From the NCBI RefSeq assembly GCF_039631295.1, contig NZ_JBDIVE010000003.1:248001-312000 (forward strand): a DNA stretch of 64,000 bases, written 5' to 3'. Positions 52,779-61,741 of the stretch are shown here, piece after piece. The notes below the pieces were generated by a model that searched no databases, was not told the origin of the DNA, and was given only the letters and a program-made list of their open reading frames with translations. The stretch comes from Viridibacterium sediminicola (lineage in GTDB: Bacteria; Pseudomonadota; Gammaproteobacteria; Burkholderiales; Rhodocyclaceae). The stretch's first letter is position 1. The number at the start of each line of letters is the position of its first letter. A program made the translations under genes and the position numbers.

Positions 52779-54203
52779 TCAGGCGCCCAGTCGCAGGCGT
52801 GCGCGGGCGATGGCTTGGCGCACCTGGTTCGGCGCCGTACCGCCGATGTGGTCACGCGCGGCGAGTGAGCCTGCTATGGTCAGCGCGCTGGCCACATCGC
52901 TGTCCAGGCGTTCAGCTGCGCCGCTCACTTCATGCATGCTGGCGCGCAGTTCGTCCAGCGTGAAGTCGGCCAGATCACAGCCACGCGCTTCCGCCGCACG
53001 CACGGCGAGGGCAACGGCTTCGTGTGCGTCGCGGAAGGGCAGACCCTTCTTGACGAGGTAGTCGGCCAGATCGGTGGCGGTGGCAAAGCCGAGCTTGAGC
53101 GCTTCGAGCATGTTGTCACCCTTGACGCGGATGCCGGTGACCATGTCGGCGTAGATGCGCAAGGTGTCGATCAGGGTGTCGGCCGCGTCGAACAGCGGTT
53201 CCTTGTCTTCCTGATTGTCCTTGTTGTAGGCCAGCGGTTGGCCCTTCATGAGGGTCAGCAGGGCCACCAGATGGCCGTTCACGCGGCCAGTTTTACCGCG
53301 CACCAGTTCGGGCACGTCAGGATTCTTCTTTTGCGGCATGATCGAACTACCTGTGCAGAAGCGATCGGCCAGGTCGATGAAGCCGAAGCGCGGGCTCATC
53401 CACAAGATCAGCTCTTCGGACAGACGCGACAGATGGGTCATGGTGATCGCCACCGCCGCGCAGAATTCGATGGCGAAGTCGCGATCCGAGACGGCATCCA
53501 GGGAGTTTTCGCAAACGCCTTCAAAACCCAGCTCGCTGGCCACGAAGGCGCGGTCGATGGGGAAGGTGGTGCCGGCCAGGGCGGCGGCGCCCAGCGGCAG
53601 GCGATTGGTGCGGCGACGCGCATCCTGGAAGCGCTCGGCATCGCGGGAGAGCATCTCGAAATAGGCCAGCAGATGGTGCCCGAAGGTCACCGGCTGGGCG
53701 ATCTGCAGATGCGTGTGGCCGGGCAGGGGCGTAGCGGCATGTTCCTCGGCGATCGTGAGGATGTTGCGCTGGAAGTCGGCGATCAGCAGCAGGATCTGGT
53801 CGATGGCGTCGCGCAGCCACAGGCGGATGTCGGTCGCCACCTGGTCGTTGCGCGAGCGGCCGGTGTGCAGGCGCTTGCCGGCATCGCCGACGAGGCCGGT
53901 GAGGCGGCGTTCGATGTTCAGATGCACGTCTTCCGCATCGAGGCTCCATTCGAAGGCGCCGCTGCGGATCTCGGTCAGGATCTGGCTCATGCCGCGTTCG
54001 ATGTCGGCAAGATCTTGTGCGCTGATGATGCTTTGCCGGGCCAGCATCCTGGCGTGGGCCAGCGAGCCGCGGATATCCTGCTCGGCCATGCGCTTGTCGA
54101 AGAACACCGAGGCGGTGTAGCGCTTGACCAGATCCGACACGGGTTCGGAAAAGCGGCCAGACCAGGCCTTGCTTGCGGGATTGTTGGGCGTTGAATCTGT
54201 CAT
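52779..54203 (-). CDS. argH: Argininosuccinate lyase
   Basis: 474-residue enzyme for the last step of arginine synthesis. Fumarase-family signature GSSIMPQKKNPDVPEL, N-terminal KAWSGRFSEPVSDLVKRYTA, and catalytic-site HTGRSRNDQVATDIRLWL and LPGHTHLQIAQPVTFGHHL. I chose ATG at 54203 (MTDSTPNNPASKAW); the longer frame to 54473 is antisense to the kinase gene. Only 51 bp separate it from the divergent sensor kinase gene, the arrangement also found next to Pseudomonas algZ. Confidence 0.96.
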   Translation of the reverse strand: MTDSTPNNPASKAWSGRFSEPVSDLVKRYTASVFFDKRMAEQDIRGSLAHARMLARQSIISAQDLADIERGMSQILTEIRSGAFEWSLDAEDVHLNIERRLTGLVGDAGKRLHTGRSRNDQVATDIRLWLRDAIDQILLLIADFQRNILTIAEEHAATPLPGHTHLQIAQPVTFGHHLLAYFEMLSRDAERFQDARRRTNRLPLGAAALAGTTFPIDRAFVASELGFEGVCENSLDAVSDRDFAIEFCAAVAITMTHLSRLSEELILWMSPRFGFIDLADRFCTGSSIMPQKKNPDVPELVRGKTGRVNGHLVALLTLMKGQPLAYNKDNQEDKEPLFDAADTLIDTLRIYADMVTGIRVKGDNMLEALKLGFATATDLADYLVKKGLPFRDAHEAVALAVRAAEARGCDLADFTLDELRASMHEVSGAAERLDSDVASALTIAGSLAARDHIGGTAPNQVRQAIARARLRLGA

Positions 54204-54254
54204 GATGGGGAATGAGTGCTCAGCCAAGGCTGGCAGCGTACGGCGAAAAGAGAG

Positions 54255-55334
54255 ATGGCGAGTATAAATCAAGCACCGCAGGACCATGCAGTTGCTGCAC
54301 AGCCCGCGCCGGGGCGCGCCAATGATGGCGCCCGCCCTGCGACGACGGTCGCGCGCGTGGCGGTGCCGGATTTCCGCAACATCGGCGCTCTGGTGCGCAT
54401 TCTCGTCGTCGCCAATGTGCTGCTGTTGGCGACCGCGCTGGTGCGTGCCGAAGCGCTGTCGCATCTGGCGCATGACTGGGGCTACCTGCTTGGCCGCGCC
54501 CAGTTGCCGATCCTGCTCGCGGCCTTGTTCATGTATGCGCTCGGCACCTGGCTGCCGCGCCTGTCCTGGCGCGAGTTATGCGCGATGGCCAGCAGCAACG
54601 CCATGTTGGCGACGGTGCTGGCTCAGGCAGTGGGGTTGCTGAGTGGCGGTGAGGACGCTCATCTGCGTCAGGTGATCTGGTCGGCGGTCGCTGCGCTGCT
54701 GGTGGTGGCCTATTTCCGCTGGCTGCAGATCGAACAGACGCCAGCGCTCGACGAAGCACGCATCCTTGCGCTGACGGCGCGCATCCGTCCGCATTTCTTT
54801 TTCAACAGTTTGAATGGCGTGCTTGGCGTGATCCGCTCCGACCCGCGCCGCGCCGAACAGGCGCTCGAATCGCTGGCCGAACTGTTTCGCGAGCTGATGA
54901 AAGACAACCGCGAGCTGGTCCCCCTGTGCGATGAAATCGACCTCTGCAATCGCTATCTGGAGCTCGAACGCTTGCGCCTGGGCGACCGCCTCAAGGTGAA
55001 GTGGGAGCTCAAATTTGCGCCGCTGGAAGCCAAAGTTCCGCCTTTGATGCTTCAGCCCTTGATCGAAAATGCCGTCTACCATGGCATCGAGCCCAGTGCC
55101 GAACCGGGCACGGTGCACATCGGCATCGTACGCAAGGGCCGCGCGCTGGAAATTGGTATCAGCAATCCTTTGACCGGCAACCCGCGACGCTCGACGGGTA
55201 ACCGCATGGCCCTCAACAATATCCGGGAGCGATTGGCCTTGTTCTTTGATCTGGAAGCATTCTTGAGTACCGAAGAGCGGGATGGACAGTTCCGCGTCAG
55301 AATCCGCATGCCCTTGCGCAAGGAGGAAAAATAA
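54255..55334 (+). CDS. Sensor histidine kinase, LytS/AlgZ type
   Basis: 359-residue membrane kinase. About four hydrophobic segments lie between residues ~45 and 155 (IGALVRILVVANVLLLATAL and onward). The His_kinase domain follows with the phospho-acceptor His in RIRPHFFFNSLNGVLGVIRS and the N-box LIENAVYHGIEPSAEPG. This is the class of AlgZ/FimS. The start is ATG 54255 (MASINQAPQ). The response regulator begins directly after its stop codon. Signal unknown; in pseudomonads the pair controls alginate and type IV pili. Confidence 0.9.
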   Translation: MASINQAPQDHAVAAQPAPGRANDGARPATTVARVAVPDFRNIGALVRILVVANVLLLATALVRAEALSHLAHDWGYLLGRAQLPILLAALFMYALGTWLPRLSWRELCAMASSNAMLATVLAQAVGLLSGGEDAHLRQVIWSAVAALLVVAYFRWLQIEQTPALDEARILALTARIRPHFFFNSLNGVLGVIRSDPRRAEQALESLAELFRELMKDNRELVPLCDEIDLCNRYLELERLRLGDRLKVKWELKFAPLEAKVPPLMLQPLIENAVYHGIEPSAEPGTVHIGIVRKGRALEIGISNPLTGNPRRSTGNRMALNNIRERLALFFDLEAFLSTEERDGQFRVRIRMPLRKEEK

Positions 55335-56099
55335 ATGGAGCAGCTCGATACCCTCGACGTGCTGATCGTCGACGACGAAGCGCCCGCCCGCGAACGGCTG
55401 CGCGACCTGCTCGGCGATATCGCCGGCGAACAACCGACACGCCTGGTCGGCATGGCCGGCAATGGCGTCGAAGCCCTGCGCTTTCTCGAAACGCAGCGCC
55501 CGCACGTGCTGTTTGTCGACATCCGCATGCCAGCCATGGATGGCATCGAATTCGCCCAGCACGCCACGCGTCTGGAAAACCCGCCGCACATTGTCTTCAT
55601 CACCGCCTACGATGAGTACGCCGTGCAGGCCTTCGAACTCAACGCCATCGATTACCTGCTCAAGCCGGTGCGTGCCGAGCGTCTGGCCCTGGCACTCGAC
55701 AAGGTGCGCCGCGTGGCGCCGGTGGCGCACGACAAGATCGACCAGTTCGCCGAACCGCGCCGTCACCTCACCTGCAGCGAGCGCGGACGCATCCACCTGA
55801 TCCCGATTCCCGACGTGGTCTTCCTCAAGGCCGAACTCAAGTACGTCACAGCGCGTACCGCCGAGCGCGAGTTCCTGCTGGAGGAGTCCCTGGTGCAGCT
55901 GGAGCAGGAATTCCCAGAGCGCTTCGTGCGCATCCACCGCAATTGCCTGGTTGCCCGAGCGGCCGTTGTCGGCTTCGAGCGTGCGCTCGGCGAAGACGGT
56001 GGCGAAGGTCACTGGTCGGTGCGCCTGAACGGCGTGCCCGACGCACTGCCGATCAGCCGCCGCCAATGGGCTCACGTGCGTTCCGTCCTCGGCGGCTAA
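55335..56099 (+). CDS. algR: LytTR response regulator, AlgR-like
   Basis: 254-residue regulator. The receiver domain has acidic DDE (IVDDEAPARERLRDLLGD), phospho-acceptor Asp in VLFVDIRMPAMDGIEFA and Lys in YLLKPVRAERLALAL. The LytTR DNA-binding domain (~145-250) shows VVFLKAELKYVTARTAEREF, FVRIHRNCLVARAAVVGF and SRRQWAHVRSVL. It follows the kinase gene with no gap. The order argH, algZ, algR matches pseudomonads, where hemC comes next; here a repeat-flanked insert and other genes intervene. Confidence 0.88.
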   Translation: MEQLDTLDVLIVDDEAPARERLRDLLGDIAGEQPTRLVGMAGNGVEALRFLETQRPHVLFVDIRMPAMDGIEFAQHATRLENPPHIVFITAYDEYAVQAFELNAIDYLLKPVRAERLALALDKVRRVAPVAHDKIDQFAEPRRHLTCSERGRIHLIPIPDVVFLKAELKYVTARTAEREFLLEESLVQLEQEFPERFVRIHRNCLVARAAVVGFERALGEDGGEGHWSVRLNGVPDALPISRRQWAHVRSVLGG

Positions 56100-56221
56100 A
56101 AAATACCGCATAAAGCTACTGCGCGACTCAATCTCGAATCTCCGGTGCTCACTGTACTGAAGTACAGTTCCGCGCCTCAATTCGACCTTGAGCCGCTCGC
56201 TACGCTTTCTGCGGTATTTTT
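56098..56221 (+). repeat. Palindromic repeat element, copy 1
   Basis: AAAAATACCGCA (56099-56110) and TGCGGTATTTTT (56210-56221) are perfect terminal inverted repeats; the centre is ACTGTACT-GA-AGTACAGT (56151-56168), and the arms between pair imperfectly, so the whole 124 bp folds as one long hairpin. It starts directly at the algR stop codon and could end algR transcription. Its last 108 bp recur at 56602. Confidence 0.92.
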
Positions 56222-56242
56222 ATCCTGCAAGGTAGTCCAGCG

Positions 56243-56524
56243 ATGAATACTTATACCGTTATCGTGGAGTTGCAGGGGAGTACCTACGTTGCTCAGCTGA
56301 GTGCAAAGCGCGAGCTGGACGTTATTCAGCTCTGGTGCGCGCACGTCGCGGAAGACAGGCCATATGGTGCAATGTCAAAGCGGATTGCGAGCGCGGTAGC
56401 CAAGTGTATGGACTCTCCTGGCTTGACTCCGGAGTTCGGTGTGCCAAATGTTTGGTGGTTTGCGGCAGTATATAAAACGAAACTGGTGCTGGGCCACATA
56501 GTTTTGACAGCTTCGTCCGGTTAA
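56243..56524 (+). CDS. Small protein of unknown function between direct repeats
   Basis: 93-residue protein I do not recognise: MNTYTVIVELQGSTYVAQLS, then IQLWCAHVAEDRPYGAMS and GVPNVWWFAAVYKTKLVLGH. It looks like a compact alpha/beta fold with no signal peptide. Its DNA is clearly less GC-rich than the flanking genes. It is flanked by two 108-bp direct repeats and sits in a place where algR and hemC are neighbours in other genera, so it appears acquired. Confidence 0.6.
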   Translation: MNTYTVIVELQGSTYVAQLSAKRELDVIQLWCAHVAEDRPYGAMSKRIASAVAKCMDSPGLTPEFGVPNVWWFAAVYKTKLVLGHIVLTASSG

Positions 56525-56601
56525 ATGCCCACGTAGATCGCTTCAGCATGTTCCGGTGGGGGCTATTGTGGTTCAATCCTCGGCGGCGAAAAGTCCCATG
56601 T

Positions 56602-56709
56602 AGCTACTGCGCGACTCAATCTCGAATCTCCGGTGCTCACTGTACTGAAGTACAGTTCCGCGCCTCAATTCGACTTTGAGCCGCTCGCTACGCTTTCTGC
56701 GGTATTTTT
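56602..56709 (+). repeat. Palindromic repeat element, copy 2
   Basis: Identical to 56114-56221 except for one base (C to T in the second half), in the same orientation 488 bp downstream. The left terminal repeat is changed, but the preceding bases TCCTCGGCGGC-AAAA (56577-56592) still resemble the end of algR (56085-56101), so the duplicated unit once included the algR 3' end. Confidence 0.92.
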
Positions 56710-56778
56710 CGATGAGTCCAGGGTCTATGTCTATGGAATCAATAAGGCTGTTGCTTGTTTGGATTGAATCAGACGATT

Positions 56779-56961
56779 TCAGCCGTCCTGACTTTCCCTG
56801 AGTTCGGCGCTTTCGCGCGCAGCTTCCTCACATTTCTTTCTTCCAATCGCACAGCCAGTTCGCTTACTTGCTGCGCGATTTTTACGCTGGATGACAAGTT
56901 TTAGCGCTTGTTTTGATTTCTGAAGAGCTTGCTTGTTTGCTTGCCTGGATCTAACGCTCAT
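56779..56961 (-). CDS. Short Lys/Arg-rich open frame, doubtful
   Basis: 60-residue frame (MSVRSRQANKQALQKSKQAL and onward), strongly basic and probably helical. It lies in the A/T-richer 378-bp gap (56710-57087) after the second repeat. There is no family match that I recognise and only a weak ribosome site. Apart from this frame I see nothing in the gap. It may be chance or a remnant of acquired DNA. Confidence 0.2.
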   Translation of the reverse strand: MSVRSRQANKQALQKSKQALKLVIQRKNRAASKRTGCAIGRKKCEEAARESAELRESQDG

Positions 56962-57087
56962 TCACCCAGCTTTACCCGGCGCTATCTCAAGTGCTTCTAC
57001 CCCTGACCGATGAATGCCACACGGACTCTGCACAGCGATGGGCGTTGTGCGTGAGGCGGCTGTGGCGGATCGATTCAGGGGAAAGAC

Positions 57088-57591
57088 ATGAGCATAAGCG
57101 TTTATAGCAGCACATCGTCCAGCGTGAGGACGCAGTATTCGTACAGCGCTCAGACAACGGATGGTGACACTCAGCGAAGTGAGTCGAGCAGCGAAAGCGC
57201 TGAGCAAGAGATCAGCGAGACGCGCGAAGACTCACAGGAGCTCAGCGATGCGAGCGTCAAGGCTCAGGCCCTGGCTGATGCGCTGGACCGTGTGGCCATG
57301 AATGCACGCTTGCAGGCGGGTGGCATGTCGGCGCCGGCAGGGCGTGTGGATGATCCGGGTTTTACCAAGGCTGAACTGGGCCACATGGCTGAGCAGGCAT
57401 CCGCGCAGGACGCCAAGCGCTCGGCGGATATGGCGTATGTCGCCGCCAATTTCGATGATGCCGATGCGGATCAGAACGGCAAGGTGACGGCCAGCGAGGC
57501 CGGCAAGTTTCGCGAGAGCCAGCTGAGTGCGGCGGCGTCGAGTGCGCGCGCGAAAGACGAAGCTGAGGATCCGGATGCCGCAGCGGCTTAG
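57088..57591 (+). CDS. EF-hand domain protein
   Basis: 167-residue protein with one clear EF-hand calcium loop, DDADADQNGKVTASE (residues ~127-141), preceded by a helix (FTKAELGHMAEQASAQ). The N-terminal 60 residues are rich in Ser, Thr, Gln and Glu (TQRSESSSESAEQEISETRE) and probably unstructured. There is no classical signal peptide. GGGGAAAG lies just before ATG 57088. Likely a Ca2+-binding protein of unknown role; small EF-hand proteins of this kind are common in betaproteobacteria. Confidence 0.75.
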   Translation: MSISVYSSTSSSVRTQYSYSAQTTDGDTQRSESSSESAEQEISETREDSQELSDASVKAQALADALDRVAMNARLQAGGMSAPAGRVDDPGFTKAELGHMAEQASAQDAKRSADMAYVAANFDDADADQNGKVTASEAGKFRESQLSAAASSARAKDEAEDPDAAAA

Positions 57592-57613
57592 ATTGCGGCA
57601 ATACCGAGGGCGC

Positions 57614-58636
57614 TCATTTTTTCTTGAACGCCCACCAGGCTGCCAGTCCCGTGAAGCTGGCAATCAGCATCACCACGATCCAGAAGCCATCCTCGTGCTG
57701 CGCCAGGGGTATGCCGCCGACATTCATGCCGAGCAAGCCGGCGACGATGTTGATCGGCAGGGCGAGCACGGTGACGATGGTCAGCACGTAAAGGCTCTGG
57801 TTGTTCTGCTCATTGACGTGCGCAGCCAGTTCTTCCTGCAGCAGCTTGATGCGTTCCTGCAGCGCGCTCATGTCGCGTAGCACGACGCTGAATTCCTCGG
57901 TCGACTGGCGTAGCTCCATGCCGTCGGCCGCGTCGATCCAGGCTGGCGGCACTTGCAGCAGGCGGAACAGCGAAGCCGGCTCGGGCGCCAGCAGGCGCTG
58001 CAGGCGTACCAGCAGACGGCGCAGCGCGCCCAGTTCGCCACGGGTGACGCTCAGCTTGCCCGCCAGCAGCTTGTCCTCGACTTCATCGATGCGCTGCGTG
58101 ACCCGGCGCACGATGCCGACCAGCACTTCTTCCTGATCGCGCAAGAGATGGATCAGCAGGGCCAGCGGCGAGCGGATGATCTCGCCCTGGCGCACCGCTT
58201 CGCGCAGGCGGTCGACCGAGCGCAGCGGACGTCGCCGCGCCGAGACCACGCAGCGCGGACCGACCGCCAGCCACAGCGTGGAAATGTCGGAGGCTTCGAA
58301 GGAGAAGTCGTAGTGCACATCGTTGATGACGGCTTGCAGCGAGTTGTCGATCAGTTCGATGCGTGTCGAATGCGCGCCTTCGCGCGTGCTCTCGCGCAGG
58401 TTCTCGAAGAATTCGTGCGGCAGTCCGGCATGGTTGGCCAGCCATTTCTCGGCGCCGGTGTGGCTCAGATTGAAGTGCAGCCAGAGGAATCCCTCGCCAC
58501 GTTCAGCCGCTCCTTCTTGCAGCCACTCGGCGGCGCGCTGGCTGCTCAGTTCGCTGGCGGGGGCGTCGGGGTGCAGGATGAAGCCGCAGATCAGGCCGTG
58601 CTGATCGGTTCCGTAGCGGGCGTCATGAAGGCTCAT
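57614..58636 (-). CDS. CorA/ZntB-family divalent cation transporter
   Basis: 340-residue CorA-superfamily protein. A cytoplasmic N-terminal domain (LWLHFNLSHTGAEKWLANHA, INDVHYDFSFEASDISTLWL) is followed by long helices and two C-terminal membrane segments, with the pore motif GMN in INIVAGLLGMNVGGIPL. The sequence around FLWLHFNLSH is closer to ZntB (zinc) than to CorA (magnesium), but the cation cannot be fixed from sequence. It is the minus-strand gene after ppc, separated by a terminator. Confidence 0.9.
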   Translation of the reverse strand: MSLHDARYGTDQHGLICGFILHPDAPASELSSQRAAEWLQEGAAERGEGFLWLHFNLSHTGAEKWLANHAGLPHEFFENLRESTREGAHSTRIELIDNSLQAVINDVHYDFSFEASDISTLWLAVGPRCVVSARRRPLRSVDRLREAVRQGEIIRSPLALLIHLLRDQEEVLVGIVRRVTQRIDEVEDKLLAGKLSVTRGELGALRRLLVRLQRLLAPEPASLFRLLQVPPAWIDAADGMELRQSTEEFSVVLRDMSALQERIKLLQEELAAHVNEQNNQSLYVLTIVTVLALPINIVAGLLGMNVGGIPLAQHEDGFWIVVMLIASFTGLAAWWAFKKK

Positions 58637-58703
58637 TGCAGGCGTGCGCGAATAGGCTCAACCCTGCAGTATCCGGGCTGCGTGTTACAGCAGGGCGTCA
58701 ACG

Positions 58704-58728
58704 AAAAAGGGAGCCCGCAGGCTCCCTT
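58704..58728 (-). terminator. Terminator after ppc
   Basis: On the minus strand AAGGGAGCC, loop TGCG, GGCTCCCTT (58728-58707) then a run of T (complement of A 58704-58708): a 9-bp GC-rich stem with a U run, 18 bp after the ppc stop. Confidence 0.88.
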
Positions 58729-58745
58729 GTGCAGTGCGCGCCGGA

Positions 58746-61508
58746 TCAGCCGCTGTTGCGCAGACCGCCGGCGATACCGTTGATCGACAGCAGCACGCCA
58801 CGGCGCACACGGTCGTCCGCATCGCCGTCGCGGAAGCGATGCAGCAGCTCGACCTGCACGTGGTTGAGCGGGTCGAGATAGGGGAAGCGACCGCGGATCG
58901 AGCGCTTGAGTAGCGGATTGCCATCGAGCAGTTCGCTGTTGCCGCTGATGCTGAGCAGGGCGCTGACGGTCTTTTCCCACTCGCTCTTGATGCGCGGGAA
59001 GATCTTGTTGCGCAGGGCTTCGTCCTTGACCAGGGCAGCGTAGCGCGAGGCAATCGCCATGTCGCTCTTGGCCAGCACCATGTCCATATTGGAGAGCTGG
59101 GTGGCGAAGAACGGCCATTCCTTGTACATCGCCTGCAGCAGCTGCATGCTCGCCGGGCCGTGCTTCTCGACATAGGCGCTGACCGCAGCACCAAAGCCGA
59201 ACCAGCCCGGCAGCATGACGCGCGCCTGCGCCCAGGAGAACACCCAGGGAATCGCGCGCAGGTCTTCGATGGCCGTGCTCTTCTTGCGCGATGCCGGACG
59301 CGAGCCGATGTTGAGGTTGGCGATTTCGGAGATCACCGTCGATTCCCAGAAATACTGCTCGAAGCCTTCGGTCTCGTAGACCAGGCCGCGATAGGCCTTG
59401 AAAGCGAAGTCCGAGAGCTCGTCCATGGCCTGCAGGTACTCGGGGCGGGGCGCGGCGTCCGGGTGGGCGAGCAGGGTGGCTTCCATGGTGGCGGCCACCA
59501 GCACTTCGAGGTTGCGACGGCCCACTTCAGGGTTGGAGTATTTCGAGGCAATGACTTCGCCTTGCTCGGTGAGGCGGATCTGCGCCTGCACGGCACCGCC
59601 CGGCTGGGCGAGGATGGCCTGGTAGCTGGGGCCGCCACCGCGACCGACCGAACCGCCACGACCGTGGAACAGACGCATGCGCACGCCGTGCTTCTTGAAG
59701 GCTTCGATCAGCTGGATCTCGGCCTTGTAGAGCTCCCAGCCCGAGGTGAGGAAGCCGCCGTCCTTGTTGGAGTCGGAATAGCCGAGCATCACTTCCTGCG
59801 TATCGAGGCGCGATTTGAGCAGTTCGCGATACAGCGGGAAGGACATCAGGCGGTCCATCACCGGTGCGGAAATCTGCAAGTCACCGATGGTTTCGAACAG
59901 CGGGATGATGTTGACCGCCAGCTGCTTGGAATGCGGCTGCAGCAGGCCGACTTCCTTGAGCAGCACGGCCAGTTCCAGCATGTCGGAGACGCCATCGGTC
60001 TTGGAAATGATGGCATTGGGCACGCAGTTCGGGCCGTAGAGCTTGTGGGCGTCGGCAATGGCCTGGAAGATGGCCATTTCACCGGCGGTATCTTCCGAAT
60101 AGCTGATTGCCGGCGAGGTCAGCACGCGCGGCGTGGCCAGCTCTTCGAGCAGCACGGCGATACGGCCTTCCTCGTCGAGCGCGAGGTAGTCGATTTCCGG
60201 GCGGCAGTAGGACAGCAGCTCGGCCACCGTGCGCTCATGCACATCGGAGTTCTGGCGCACGTCGATGGCGGCCAGGTGGAAGCCGAAGGTGCGCACCGCA
60301 CGGCGCACCAGGCGCAGGCGGCCACGCGCCAGCTCGCCGGTGCCGTGTTCCTTGAGCGAGGCGCTGATGATGTCCAGCTCGTCGCTCAGTTCCTGCACGC
60401 AGCTATAGGGTTCCAGCTCGATGCCCGGCTCTTCGCCGATCGGCTTGCCCAGCAGCTTGACCGCCGTGGCGTGCAGGCGCGCGTAGATGCCGCCCAGGGC
60501 ACGCCGATAGGGCTCGTCATCACCATGACCATTGCGGCCGGCGGGCATCCGCTCGGCCATCTTGATGACGTCATCGGAGATGTTGACCAGCATGCTCGAC
60601 AGCGAGAGGCCGGCGCTGAGACGGAAGATCTCGGCGAGGTGGTAGCTCAGTGCCACCTCGGCCTGCATGCGCAGCGCATCGCGCAGGATGCTGGCGGTGA
60701 CGAAGGGATTGCCGTCGCGGTCGCCGCCGATCCAGCTGCCCATGCGCAGCACGCCGGGCAGTTCAAGGTCTTGCCAGGATTCGTCGTGCTTGGCGAGGAT
60801 GTCTTCGAGGCGCGCATAGAGGCGCGGCACTTCGCGCAGGAAGGTGTAATCGTAGAAGGACAGGCCGTTGGCCACTTCGTCGAGCACCGACAGCTTGTTG
60901 GGACGCAGCATGCGCGTCTCCCACAGGATCAGCACGGCGCGGCGGATTTCCTCGTCATTCTGCGCCAGCTCGTCGGGCGTCATGTCGATGCGGTCGCGAC
61001 GGTCGAGCAGCTCGGCAATGCGCAGCTGACAGTTGAGGATGCTCTTGCGCTGCACCTCGGTCGGGTGGGCGGTGAGCACCGGGCTGATCAGCGCGTGTTC
61101 AAAGAAGTCATTCACCTTCTCGCGCGGCAGGCCAGCTTCCTTGGCCAGCTGCAGGGCGTGCGACACGCTGCCTTCGCGGGCCTGGGCGCCGGCGCGCAGG
61201 TGCATGCGCGAGCGGCGGATGTGGTGCTGGTCTTCCGCGATGTTGGAGAGGTGCGAGAAGTAGCTGAAGGCGCGCACGACATGGATCGTGTCGTCACGCG
61301 AGAGCGCGTCGAGCAGGGCTTCGAGCTCGTTGCGTGCGGCGAAGTCTTCGTCGCGGTGAAACCGGATGGAGGTTTGGCGGATGCTTTCGATCAGTCCGAA
61401 AACGCTGTCGCCTTCTTGTGCCCGGACCGTATCGCCGAGAATCCGGCCCAGTAAACGCGTGTCTTCCCGCAGCGGGGAGTCTTTGTCCTGCTCGCTCAAA
61501 TCGCTCAT
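58746..61508 (-). CDS. ppc: Phosphoenolpyruvate carboxylase
   Basis: 920-residue enzyme that makes oxaloacetate from phosphoenolpyruvate and bicarbonate to refill the citric acid cycle. Catalytic His in SPVLTAHPTEVQRKSILN (residue ~145), GSWIGGDRDGNPFVT, the bicarbonate/PEP loop RLFHGRGGSVGRGGGPSYQA, and the C-terminal allosteric site ending RNSG. Length is near bacterial PEPC (880-940). It is divergent from hemC (233-bp gap), a common betaproteobacterial arrangement. Confidence 0.98.
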   Translation of the reverse strand: MSDLSEQDKDSPLREDTRLLGRILGDTVRAQEGDSVFGLIESIRQTSIRFHRDEDFAARNELEALLDALSRDDTIHVVRAFSYFSHLSNIAEDQHHIRRSRMHLRAGAQAREGSVSHALQLAKEAGLPREKVNDFFEHALISPVLTAHPTEVQRKSILNCQLRIAELLDRRDRIDMTPDELAQNDEEIRRAVLILWETRMLRPNKLSVLDEVANGLSFYDYTFLREVPRLYARLEDILAKHDESWQDLELPGVLRMGSWIGGDRDGNPFVTASILRDALRMQAEVALSYHLAEIFRLSAGLSLSSMLVNISDDVIKMAERMPAGRNGHGDDEPYRRALGGIYARLHATAVKLLGKPIGEEPGIELEPYSCVQELSDELDIISASLKEHGTGELARGRLRLVRRAVRTFGFHLAAIDVRQNSDVHERTVAELLSYCRPEIDYLALDEEGRIAVLLEELATPRVLTSPAISYSEDTAGEMAIFQAIADAHKLYGPNCVPNAIISKTDGVSDMLELAVLLKEVGLLQPHSKQLAVNIIPLFETIGDLQISAPVMDRLMSFPLYRELLKSRLDTQEVMLGYSDSNKDGGFLTSGWELYKAEIQLIEAFKKHGVRMRLFHGRGGSVGRGGGPSYQAILAQPGGAVQAQIRLTEQGEVIASKYSNPEVGRRNLEVLVAATMEATLLAHPDAAPRPEYLQAMDELSDFAFKAYRGLVYETEGFEQYFWESTVISEIANLNIGSRPASRKKSTAIEDLRAIPWVFSWAQARVMLPGWFGFGAAVSAYVEKHGPASMQLLQAMYKEWPFFATQLSNMDMVLAKSDMAIASRYAALVKDEALRNKIFPRIKSEWEKTVSALLSISGNSELLDGNPLLKRSIRGRFPYLDPLNHVQVELLHRFRDGDADDRVRRGVLLSINGIAGGLRNSG

Positions 61509-61741
61509 CTTCAGCTCTGGCCAAGGTCACGGCGGGTTACGCAGTGACATGTTTTAGGGGAACATCAAGTTTATCAGTCAGCTGCCCACTTCTGGTGCTT
61601 CACAGTCTTGCTATTCCAATCCGCAGCGCCCCACAAAGAAGCATGGCGCTGCGTGATAACATCTGAAGCCTCGACAGACGCAACAAGCGTGCCGCCTGCA
61701 AGCTGATTTTGCCCTCAGGACGGTGCGCGCCCCTCGTGACC

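Noticed and set aside
56098..56709. Integron cassette with attC sites
   Set aside because: The palindromic repeats lack the GTTRRRY/RYYYAAC core sites, there is no integrase, and only one cassette-like gene is present.
59160..61454. Plus-strand open frame of 764 codons
   Set aside because: Antisense shadow of ppc; no recognisable domain.
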